A DNA stretch of 6,209 bases, from assembly GCA_030604585.1 (NCBI GenBank), contig JAUVVP010000131.1, positions 1 to 6,209 of the forward strand, written 5' to 3'. The notes under the pieces were generated by a model. It worked only from the letters and a program-made list of their open reading frames with translations, did not search any database and was not told the origin of the DNA. Positions 1-5,957 of the stretch are shown piece after piece. Both the position numbers and the translations under genes were made by a program. Each line of letters opens with the position of its first letter. Position 1 is the first letter of the stretch. This DNA is from Planctomycetota bacterium. Lineage in GTDB: Bacteria > Planctomycetota > Brocadiia > SM23-32.

Positions 1-1162
1 CCGCGAAGACGTGGGCATATTCGTCGTGGGGGCTATCGGAGACGGCCCTGGTCGGCAGCGAGCGGTAAGAGGGATATGCGGAGAGGAACGTGCCCGCACC
101 GGTTCCGAGCAGCGGGAAGTCCAGTCCCATGCGGCATGCGTCGGTGAACATCTGCCAGCGCCAGGTGGCGCGCGGGTGCAGGGCCACGTCTTCCAGCGTG
201 GAGAGGCGTCTGACGACCGGCTCCCATCCGAGGTAGGTGACCCATCCGACGATGACGACGGCCACCGCCGCGACATAGAGCCCCTTCCTGCGTCCCATGC
301 TCGTGGCGGCGACGGCAACGAGGACGCCGGCGAAGGCCAGCATCATAGAGAGGATGCCGCCGCGCGAGAGCGACCAGAAGACGGCGGCGCCCATCAGCGC
401 GATGGCGAAGCCGACAAGGAAGTTCTGATGTGCCCGGCCCGCTGCCCTTCGTGTCACGCCTTCACGCCAATGCCTAAGCGAGCCCGCCGCGCGCGCCCCG
501 CGGCCGAGCAGCAGCGCCAGGCCCACGAAGAGGCAGATGCCCACATAGGCCGCGAACTGGTTCCGGGAGACACAGGGCCCGAACGGCGCGCCCCCGTGGG
601 TCAGCTCGCGCCACCAGTAGAGCCTCCTTGTGCCGGAGAGGTTCGCCACGATGCCGAACAGCGCGACGGCGAATCCCACCGATACCACGGCGGCGGCGAT
701 CTTGCTGACGTGTTCCCGCTTCCTCACGTACGCGCAAGTCGCCAGGAACAGGGCCACGTAGGCCGAGAGGCGGATGAACGCGTCGCGGGTGGCGTGGGCG
801 TAGAGCGAGGGACTGACGGCCGCTTCCGCAACCCCGGCCGAGGCCCCGGCGCCGGAGGCCGCAGCCGCCTGGTGCACCTCCAGCGCCCGCGGGCTGAGGA
901 CACCCAGGAGGGAGGCCGGCCACCGGACGTACTGGAGGCCGACGAGCAGCAGTGCCAGGGCGGCGGGGATCAGCATCGGCGTGAGCATCGGGCGCAGGTC
1001 CCGCACCGCGATCGCGCGCACCAGGGCGGCGGCCAGGGCCGTGTAGGCGAGCACGGCAAGGACCGAGTAGGCCCATGGCTCGACGCCGCCGAACGCCAGC
1101 GGAGCGAACACCAGCGCGGCGATGATGCAGAAGGACGTCGCGGCTGAGAGGTAGTCTTCCAA
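1..1162 (-). CDS. O-antigen ligase / Wzy polymerase family membrane protein (partial, C-terminus off window)
   Basis: This is an integral inner-membrane protein of the O-antigen ligase/Wzy polymerase superfamily, which joins lipid-linked glycan repeat units or transfers finished chains. The frame is open from the TTG at 1162 to the window edge (387 codons seen). Hydrophobic segments lie near residues 9-27, 31-49, 62-78, 131-146, 154-174, 205-220, 247-263, 270-288 and 295-311. Family hallmarks are visible: FGPCVSRNQFA at 194-204 (compare the common GPYVNRNHFA), SLSRGG at 264-269, LLGTGAGTF at 351-359 and HDEYAH at 379-384, the counterpart of the usual HNDYL. The distal end of the Wzy_C region and the last helices are missing. 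The start is uncertain. After an in-frame TGA near 1280 the first ATG, GTG or TTG is the TTG at 1162, and the next is GTG at 1111, which would cut into the first membrane segment. No Shine-Dalgarno is seen, so coupling to the kinase gene 20 nt upstream is plausible. Ligase and polymerase cannot be told apart here; the Wzz/Wza context favours polymerase. Confidence 0.88.
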   Translation of the reverse strand, partial: MEDYLSAATSFCIIAALVFAPLAFGGVEPWAYSVLAVLAYTALAAALVRAIAVRDLRPMLTPMLIPAALALLLVGLQYVRWPASLLGVLSPRALEVHQAAAASGAGASAGVAEAAVSPSLYAHATRDAFIRLSAYVALFLATCAYVRKREHVSKIAAAVVSVGFAVALFGIVANLSGTRRLYWWRELTHGGAPFGPCVSRNQFAAYVGICLFVGLALLLGRGARAAGSLRHWREGVTRRAAGRAHQNFLVGFAIALMGAAVFWSLSRGGILSMMLAFAGVLVAVAATSMGRRKGLYVAAVAVVIVGWVTYLGWEPVVRRLSTLEDVALHPRATWRWQMFTDACRMGLDFPLLGTGAGTFLSAYPSYRSLPTRAVSDSPHDEYAHVFA

Positions 1163-1178
1163 GGCGTGTGCAGCGTGG

Positions 1179-1191
1179 GGGGCTATGCCCC
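1179..1191 (-). other. Small GC hairpin with the kinase stop codon at its loop
   Basis: In the transcript the bases read GGGGC-AUA-GCCCC, a perfect 5-bp stem with a 3-nt loop. The UAG stop of the kinase gene straddles the loop and the first stem base. It lies 16 nt before the probable TTG start of the polymerase/ligase gene. No U-tract follows, so it is not a convincing terminator. A role in coupling translation of the two genes is possible, but a stem this short in GC-rich DNA could easily be chance. Confidence 0.25.
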
Positions 1192-3825
1192 GTGTCCAGA
1201 TGGCGACCCGCCGACCGATATTTCGTAACGGCCGATGCGGATCACGTCCCCGAGGGAGACCTCGGCCTTCTGGACGCGTTCATCGTTGACGTAAGTGCCG
1301 TTGGTGGTCCCGAGGTCCTCGACCAGGATGTTGCCGCCGATGTTGGCGATGCGGCAGTGTACCCGCGAGATGGCGACATCCGGAAGCGTGAAGTTGCACT
1401 CGGCGGCGTCGCGTCCGAGCACGACTTCCTCGCCGTCCTTCAATCCGAAGGAGAGACTGCGCTCGTCCCCGGAGCGCATGGAGAAGGAGACGGCCCTGGG
1501 CGCGTCTTCATCGGCCGTGGGCTCGGGCTCCTGTTCGGCCACGGCGGCCGTCGCCTCGGGCTTCGCAGCGGCCGCGGTGGGGATGACGAGCTTGAGGGTA
1601 TCGGGCTCTTTGTCGCCGTAGTCTTTGTAGTAGCGCTGGTAGTCGTAGTAGTAATAGCCGTAAGAGCCGTAGTAGCGCAGGATCCGGGGCCGGACGTCGT
1701 TCAGCACGACGCCGATAATCTTGCCGTTGAGGGCCTCGAGTTGTCTTCTGGCCCGCTCGGCGGCGTCGCGGCGGCTCTTGGCGGCCTTCAGAACGATCAA
1801 CACGCCGTCGCACCCGCTGGCCAGCCCGGCGGCATCCGCCACGAACATGGCGGGGCAGGCGTCGTAGATGACCATGTCGTACTGCTCCCGGGTCTCCCGC
1901 ACGAACCTGTCCATGGCCTCGCCGCCGAGCAGCTCGGCGGGATTCGGCGCCTTGGAACCGGCGCAGAGGATGTGGAGGTTCTCGAGCTTGCCGTTGCCCC
2001 CGTCCGGCGGGCTCTGAACCAAGTCCTCGAGCCGCTTCCCTTCGACGAGCATGTTCGTGAGGCCCGGTCCCCGGTCCAGTTCGAATGCCTTGTGAAGCGT
2101 TGGGCGGCGCAGGTCCGCGTCCACCAGGAGCACCCGCTTGCCGTCCTGGGCCACGGTGACGGCCAGGTTGCTGGCGAAGATGGACTTGCCGTCCTGCGGA
2201 GCGGCCGAGGTGACCATCAGCGATTTCATCTCGCCCCGCGGCCGGCTGAAGTAGACGTTGGTGCGGATGGACCGGAACGCTTCGGTGTGCGAGCTGGACG
2301 GGTGGATCAGGGTGTGCTGGGCCAGTCCGACGAAGCCGTCCCGCCCCCTGGCGGGACGCATGCGGGGCACATAGCCGAGCCACGGCATGCTGAGGCGCTT
2401 CTCCACGTCGTCGGGCGTCTTCACCGTATCGTCGAGGTATTCCAGGCCGTAGGCCAGGCCGAGGCCCATCAGTAAGCCGAGCAGCGCGCCCAGGATGAGA
2501 GCGCGCTTCTTGTTGGGCTTTATCGGGCTCTGAGGCGCCGCTGCCGCCTCGACCAGGCTGACGTTCGTGACTCCGGCGTCCTTGGTCAGGTCGACCTCCT
2601 TCATCCTGTCCACAATGACATCGAAGACGCGGCCCTGCCGCGCAGCATCCCTTTCCAGCCGGCCGTAGACGTGCGACGTCCTGGCCTGATCCAGCGCCAG
2701 GTCGCTCTCGCGGGCCAGTGCGCTGGTAAGCTCGCCCTCGCGGGCCAGGAGCATGACATGCTCGGCCTGGATGGACTGCGCCACGCGCGCGATCGCATCC
2801 TGCAGCCTGGCAACCAGGTGCACCCTCTGGTCGTCCAGCATCAGGACCTCAGGGTGTTTGCCGCCGTAGGAGCGCAGCGCCACCTGTGCGTCCAGCTCCA
2901 CCTGCATGAGGCGGCTGTAGAGTTCCTGCACGGCGGAGTCACTGCGGACCAGGGCGACCCCCAGCATGGAGTTGAGGTCCTGTCCGCTTTCCTGTTCCTG
3001 CCGGATGGCCTGGGCCGCTACGCTCAGCTCTATCCTGCGCAGTTGCACCCTGGTATATTCGTCGTTGAGGGCCCTGCGGCGGCTCGTCACGGGGCTCTCT
3101 TCCCCCGGGGAGCCCAGCTCGGGGATGGTGGCCTGCTCCCGGTAGGAGAGCAGGTCGTCCTCGGCCTCGACGACGGCCTTCTCCTGCTCCCTCATCTGGC
3201 GCTGGAGCATGTCGAAGGCCTGGCCGGCGCTTTCCTGCCGCATGGCGACGCTGTAGCTGACGTAGGCACGGGCCACGGTGTTGGCGATCAGGGCGCCCAG
3301 TTCGGGGTTGGGGCCGCGCACCTTCAGGTCAACGAGGTTCGTGTCCTTCAGCGGTCTGACTGCCACAACCGCCCGCAGCCTCTCCCACGGCTGCCGCGGG
3401 CGGAAGGAGTCCTCGTCAAGCACGGCACGGACCTCCCGGACCACGCTGCGCCAGAGCCCGGGCGACGAGACGTCGCGGGCCTCGTCCTCCTCGAAGAGCC
3501 CCGCAAATCGCTCGTCCTCGAGCGCCCTGTCAAGGACGGCCTTGCTGGTGATCAGGTTGACCTGGGTGGAGAAGTACTCCTTGTCCCTGCGCTCCCGGAC
3601 CTCCTGGAAGGGCCCGACCACGGGCAGGCTGCGTTCGATGAGCAGCCGCGCCGAGGCCTCGGAGATGGGCGTCGCGCGGAAGGCATAGACGGCGGCAACG
3701 GTGAAGAGCACCACCACGCAGGCGAGGATGGTCCAGAACCTGCCCCGGAGCACGCCGAGGTGATGGCGGATGTTGAACTCCCCCGCGCCGACTATGTAGG
3801 GGTCAATGGTCAGTTGCTCTTGCAT
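1183..3825 (-). CDS. Wzz/Wzc-type polysaccharide co-polymerase and BY-tyrosine autokinase with C-terminal FHA domain
   Basis: This 880-residue inner-membrane protein combines chain-length control with a cytoplasmic bacterial tyrosine kinase, as in Wzc of Gram-negative capsule systems. Order of parts: short cytoplasmic N-terminus; membrane helix about 30-49; Wzz domain and long periplasmic coiled coil (about 205-230 and 295-390); a GNVR-like stretch about 385-435 ending in the Pro-rich PQSPIKP; second membrane helix about 441-461; kinase domain about 513-715. In the kinase, the ExxRxxR oligomerisation motif is E515/R518/R521, Walker A is APQDGKS (542-548), Walker A' is VLLVDAD (565-571) and Walker B is MVIYDACP (651-658). 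A tyrosine cluster (718-736) follows, then a low-complexity Ala/Glu/Pro linker, then a FHA domain about 788-872 with GR (804-805), SRVH (820-823) and NG (842-843). Most relatives end at the tyrosine cluster, so the FHA domain is an addition. The ATG at 3825 has only a weak GGA nine bases upstream. The gene sits 87 nt after the export lipoprotein gene, the expected partner. Confidence 0.95.
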   Translation of the reverse strand: MQEQLTIDPYIVGAGEFNIRHHLGVLRGRFWTILACVVVLFTVAAVYAFRATPISEASARLLIERSLPVVGPFQEVRERRDKEYFSTQVNLITSKAVLDRALEDERFAGLFEEDEARDVSSPGLWRSVVREVRAVLDEDSFRPRQPWERLRAVVAVRPLKDTNLVDLKVRGPNPELGALIANTVARAYVSYSVAMRQESAGQAFDMLQRQMREQEKAVVEAEDDLLSYREQATIPELGSPGEESPVTSRRRALNDEYTRVQLRRIELSVAAQAIRQEQESGQDLNSMLGVALVRSDSAVQELYSRLMQVELDAQVALRSYGGKHPEVLMLDDQRVHLVARLQDAIARVAQSIQAEHVMLLAREGELTSALARESDLALDQARTSHVYGRLERDAARQGRVFDVIVDRMKEVDLTKDAGVTNVSLVEAAAAPQSPIKPNKKRALILGALLGLLMGLGLAYGLEYLDDTVKTPDDVEKRLSMPWLGYVPRMRPARGRDGFVGLAQHTLIHPSSSHTEAFRSIRTNVYFSRPRGEMKSLMVTSAAPQDGKSIFASNLAVTVAQDGKRVLLVDADLRRPTLHKAFELDRGPGLTNMLVEGKRLEDLVQSPPDGGNGKLENLHILCAGSKAPNPAELLGGEAMDRFVRETREQYDMVIYDACPAMFVADAAGLASGCDGVLIVLKAAKSRRDAAERARRQLEALNGKIIGVVLNDVRPRILRYYGSYGYYYYDYQRYYKDYGDKEPDTLKLVIPTAAAAKPEATAAVAEQEPEPTADEDAPRAVSFSMRSGDERSLSFGLKDGEEVVLGRDAAECNFTLPDVAISRVHCRIANIGGNILVEDLGTTNGTYVNDERVQKAEVSLGDVIRIGRYEISVGGSPSGHGA

Positions 3826-3845
3826 GTCACGTTGTCCGAAAAGCA

Positions 3846-3902
3846 GGTGTTAGGGGTTAGGTGCTCGGTGTTAGGCCCGCCCGAGGCGGGCAAGTGTTAG
3901 GT
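3846..3902. repeat. Intergenic GTGTTAGG-type short direct repeats
   Basis: The 87-nt gap between the export lipoprotein and kinase genes holds GTGTTAGG exactly at 3847-3854, 3868-3875 and 3894-3901, plus a shorter GGTTAGG at 3855-3861. Spacing is irregular and the third and fourth copies flank an inverted repeat. The composition differs from the flanking coding DNA. No promoter or ribosome-binding motif is obvious. It may be a dispersed intergenic repeat of this genome, a regulatory site, or the remnant of an expanding simple repeat; the window alone cannot decide. Confidence 0.6.
3875..3891. repeat. Perfect 7-bp GC inverted repeat between wza-like and wzc-like genes
   Basis: GCCCGCC-CGA-GGCGGGC forms a perfect 7-bp stem with a 3-nt loop, starting 21 nt after the stop codon of the export lipoprotein gene in the direction of transcription. 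No run of U follows on the minus strand, so a standard intrinsic terminator is not supported. It could attenuate or stabilise the message between the two genes, or be the core of a REP-like repeat together with the flanking GTGTTAGG units. An 8-bp palindrome CCGGCCGG (3903-3910) lies beside it. Confidence 0.5.
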
Positions 3903-3912
3903 CCGGCCGGGA

Positions 3913-5154
3913 TCAGTAGGGCGAATAGGGCATCAGCCCTCTCAAGCCCAGGGCATGGAGAATCCCGTCCACGGTCCTGCGTCCCCAGCTTGTCCCGACG
4001 ATGATCGTGTCGCCGGGCTGGAGGATCATGTCCGGGTCTTGCGCTGCGGCCACTTTGGTCAAGTCAACGCGATGGACCTCTTCGCCGCTCGGCGTGGTCC
4101 GGAGCAGGAAAACCTTGTCGGGCCGGGCCGCAAGGTCCAGCCCCCTGGCCTGGGCGAGCGCGTCCATCAGGCGCACGGGACGGTCAGGCGGCATGGGATA
4201 GGCGCCCGGCCCCCTCACGTAGCCCAGGACGTAGAAGAATTCGTCTCGAATCTCCGGGATGGGCTCGACGTAGACCACGTCGCCGGGATGGACCCAGACG
4301 TTCTGCTGCGTGTCGGCGTCCGTCAGGAGCATGTCCAGGTCCACCTCGGCGGCCTGCGGCGGGGGCTCCGGCGGCTCTACGTCTCCGGTCTCAGCATCTC
4401 CGGGAGCGGCCTCTGCCCGTTCGGGCTCCGTCGGCGCGACCTCCATCTCTTCGGCAGGCTCTTCCTGAGCGGCGTCCGCAGGTCCGATCCCCTCCGGCTC
4501 GAACTGCAGCTCCTCCGCAGCGGCCCACCCGCCCGGACCGGGAGGCTCTATCCGCGTCAGGCGCACGGTATCCCCCGCGTTCTCTGTCAGACCGCCGGCC
4601 TGCAACAGCGCCTCCAGCAAGGGGATGCGATTCGTCTTCAGGACCACGATGCGGGGATTCGCCACGGCTCCCGTGACCAGGATGCGCTTGCTCGCATACC
4701 CGGTGACGACGGCCGTCACCACGGGGTCGCGGTAGTAGCCGTCGCCGTAGAGGCCGGCCAGCATCTCTCCGATCTCCCCGGTGGTGAGGCCGGCCACGTC
4801 CACCGTGCCTATCAGCGGGAAGCTCACGTCGCCGTTCTCGCTGACGGACACCTCGAGCGAACTGCCCACGGCCGACTGGGTAGGCACGAACAGGGAGACG
4901 CTGAGCACGTCGCCCGGGCCGACCAGGTACTCCTCCCGGGGCTCGCCGGCCGCCTGCTGCCAGCGGGCCAGGGCCTCGGCCAGCATCTCCGGGGTCCGCA
5001 GTACGAGCCTCCTCGGTGGGACCGGTCTGGAGGTCGGGTAGGCGGCGTCCGCTGCGTAGTTCCGAAGCATCGGACGTTTGAAATCCAGATAGCTGCTGCA
5101 CCCGGCCAGCGCAACGAGCACGGAGAGCAACAGAGCCGCAGAGGTTCTTCTCAT
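3913..5154 (-). CDS. Wza-type outer-membrane polysaccharide export lipoprotein
   Basis: This is a predicted outer-membrane lipoprotein (413 residues) that forms the export channel for capsule or exopolysaccharide and docks on the Wzc-type kinase encoded next. The chosen ATG gives a lipoprotein signal: basic MRR, a hydrophobic core at residues 6-17 and lipobox LAGC with Cys19. A GGAG lies 9 nt upstream. Longer starts exist (ATG 5172, GTG 5253) but place up to 33 mostly polar residues before the signal. The polysaccharide export domain runs about 75-155, with YLVGPGDVLSVS and a G-x-VSFPLIGTVDVAGLT stretch. A first SLBB-type beta-grasp begins about 157 and resumes about 272-297 (VHPGDVVYVEP), and a second spans about 306-387 (FYVLGYVRGPGAYPM, then LQPGDTIIVG). 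Between the halves of the first SLBB is an acidic Glu/Pro/Ala-rich insert, about 203-269. The last 25 residues could form the membrane-spanning helix known at the C-terminus of Wza; that assignment is inference. Confidence 0.93.
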   Translation of the reverse strand: MRRTSAALLLSVLVALAGCSSYLDFKRPMLRNYAADAAYPTSRPVPPRRLVLRTPEMLAEALARWQQAAGEPREEYLVGPGDVLSVSLFVPTQSAVGSSLEVSVSENGDVSFPLIGTVDVAGLTTGEIGEMLAGLYGDGYYRDPVVTAVVTGYASKRILVTGAVANPRIVVLKTNRIPLLEALLQAGGLTENAGDTVRLTRIEPPGPGGWAAAEELQFEPEGIGPADAAQEEPAEEMEVAPTEPERAEAAPGDAETGDVEPPEPPPQAAEVDLDMLLTDADTQQNVWVHPGDVVYVEPIPEIRDEFFYVLGYVRGPGAYPMPPDRPVRLMDALAQARGLDLAARPDKVFLLRTTPSGEEVHRVDLTKVAAAQDPDMILQPGDTIIVGTSWGRRTVDGILHALGLRGLMPYSPY

Positions 5155-5163
5155 CCGGATCAA

Positions 5164-5167
5164 CTCC
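5164..5167 (-). promoter_or_regulatory. Ribosome binding site deciding the export lipoprotein start
   Basis: GGAG in the transcript sits 9 nt before the ATG at 5154. The alternative upstream starts at 5172 and 5253 have no comparable purine-rich motif. Together with the lipobox position, this supports the 413-residue form of the protein. Confidence 0.6.
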
Positions 5168-5257
5168 GTCATGGTTCTCGCGATCGGCGAACGGGCCGCT
5201 TCGCAGGAAGGAAGCCGAGTTCCCCGCCCCACCGCATTTGAGGACCTGGTCACGGTG

Positions 5258-5905
5258 TTATGGCGAGATGGGACTCACAAAGGGAGGCGGCAGAGGCTTG
5301 TCCGGCGGCCGTCCAGGGGGGGCCGGCCACTTGGGTTTGCCCGGGTGGGGGACGGGCGGACCCGGGGGACGGTCAGGCGGGCCGCCTGCGGCCGCGTAGG
5401 TGAGGGGCGCTGCTACGAGGGTGACATCGCCTTCCCCAACGACCGGAACGGCGGCTGCGGGGCCCGTGATCACCCCTTCCGGGACCCCTGCCGGCGCCGG
5501 CGCCAGCAGCAGCGCGGGAATGATGACGTTCAGGGACGCAGAATCCGCCCCTTCAGTGGTCTGGAGGGCAACGGCGAGGCCCGGCTTGCCCACCACCAGC
5601 ATATAAGTCCCGAGCGGCACGTTCTTTAGCACGTAGGCTCCGTCCGGCCCCGTGGTCGTGCTGATGGCTTCAAGACCCGCGGCCGGCACGAGGGCGACGG
5701 GCACGTCCGCCTGGGGGCTCACGCCGCCGGGCTCCGTGACGGCTCCCGCAATATCCCCGGCCGGCAGCTCGACCACCGCCTCAGGAGCGACCTCACCGCC
5801 ATCGGCCGCGTTCGCCGCAGTCACGGGCCAACACAGAAGCAATGCGCCCGCTGCCAGGAGCAGGCCCCACCCCAGTCCTGCACTCTCATTGTCTCTTCTC
5901 AGCAT
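5258..5905 (-). CDS. Secreted protein with carboxypeptidase-regulatory-like domain and proline-rich tail, function unknown
   Basis: I do not recognise a named family for this 215-residue protein. Residues 1-33 look like a Sec signal peptide (basic start, hydrophobic core about 13-26, ANA before a likely cut after Ala33). Residues about 50-134 resemble a carboxypeptidase-regulatory-like/transthyretin-type beta-sandwich: an initial GAV strand, then TTTGPDGAYVLKNVPLGTY, the typical T-x-x-DG-x-Y/F...VP-x-G-x-Y pattern. The tail, about 175-215, is very rich in Pro and Gly, with PP-rich runs that probably lack a fold and could span or bind envelope material. The mature part has no cysteine and no catalytic motif I can point to. 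The ATG at 5905 has a near-perfect AAGGAGG 5 nt upstream; an in-frame ATG at 5956 lacks such support. It lies between an antiterminator gene and the export lipoprotein gene, so a role in the envelope polysaccharide apparatus is inferred from position only. Confidence 0.85.
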   Translation of the reverse strand: MLRRDNESAGLGWGLLLAAGALLLCWPVTAANAADGGEVAPEAVVELPAGDIAGAVTEPGGVSPQADVPVALVPAAGLEAISTTTGPDGAYVLKNVPLGTYMLVVGKPGLAVALQTTEGADSASLNVIIPALLLAPAPAGVPEGVITGPAAAVPVVGEGDVTLVAAPLTYAAAGGPPDRPPGPPVPHPGKPKWPAPPGRPPDKPLPPPFVSPISP

Positions 5906-5910
5906 CGTCG

Positions 5911-5917
5911 CCTCCTT
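5911..5917 (-). promoter_or_regulatory. Strong Shine-Dalgarno of the secreted-protein gene
   Basis: The transcript reads AAGGAGG followed by CGACG and the ATG at 5905, close to an ideal match to the 16S rRNA tail at good spacing. It fixes the start and rules against the in-frame ATG at 5956, which would overlap the end of the antiterminator gene region without a ribosome site. It is the strongest ribosome site in the window. Confidence 0.8.
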
Positions 5918-5957
5918 AGCGTTTGTTTCTCCATGCCGGCTTGAACCTTCAGTCATC

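Noticed and set aside
474..1076. Minus-strand 200-codon ATG frame overlapping the polymerase/ligase
   Set aside because: It is in a different phase from the membrane protein and its product is Arg/Gly/Pro-rich without motifs. The correct frame simply lacks an ATG near its start.
11..1147. Long plus-strand open frame of 378 codons
   Set aside because: It is antisense to the polymerase/ligase gene, whose frame shows family motifs and membrane helices. The plus-strand product is a low-complexity Arg/Gly/Glu/His-rich sequence typical of shadow frames in GC-rich DNA.
1618..1674. Tyr-rich stretch as a tandem DNA repeat
   Set aside because: The codons vary between TAC and TAT and the spacing is irregular. 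It matches the known tyrosine cluster of BY-kinases, so a protein-level explanation suffices.
1168..2475. Plus-strand open frame of 435 codons
   Set aside because: It is antisense to the kinase/FHA part of the Wzc-type gene, with no recognisable domain or ribosome site. It exists because stop codons are rare in this composition.
3875..3891. Rho-independent terminator after the export lipoprotein gene
   Set aside because: The stem is good, but no U-rich run follows in the direction of transcription, and the next gene is a functional partner, so it is reported as an inverted repeat only.
2671..3900. Plus-strand open frame of 409 codons
   Set aside because: It is antisense to the Wzz and coiled-coil part and runs through the intergenic repeats. 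No family signature is visible.
3955..5241. Plus-strand open frame of 428 codons
   Set aside because: It mirrors the export lipoprotein gene, which has a lipobox and export and SLBB motifs. The antisense product shows none.
5155..5253. N-terminal extension of the export lipoprotein from GTG 5253 or ATG 5172
   Set aside because: It would place up to 33 mostly polar residues before the lipoprotein signal and lacks a ribosome site. ATG 5154 has GGAG and an ideal signal geometry.
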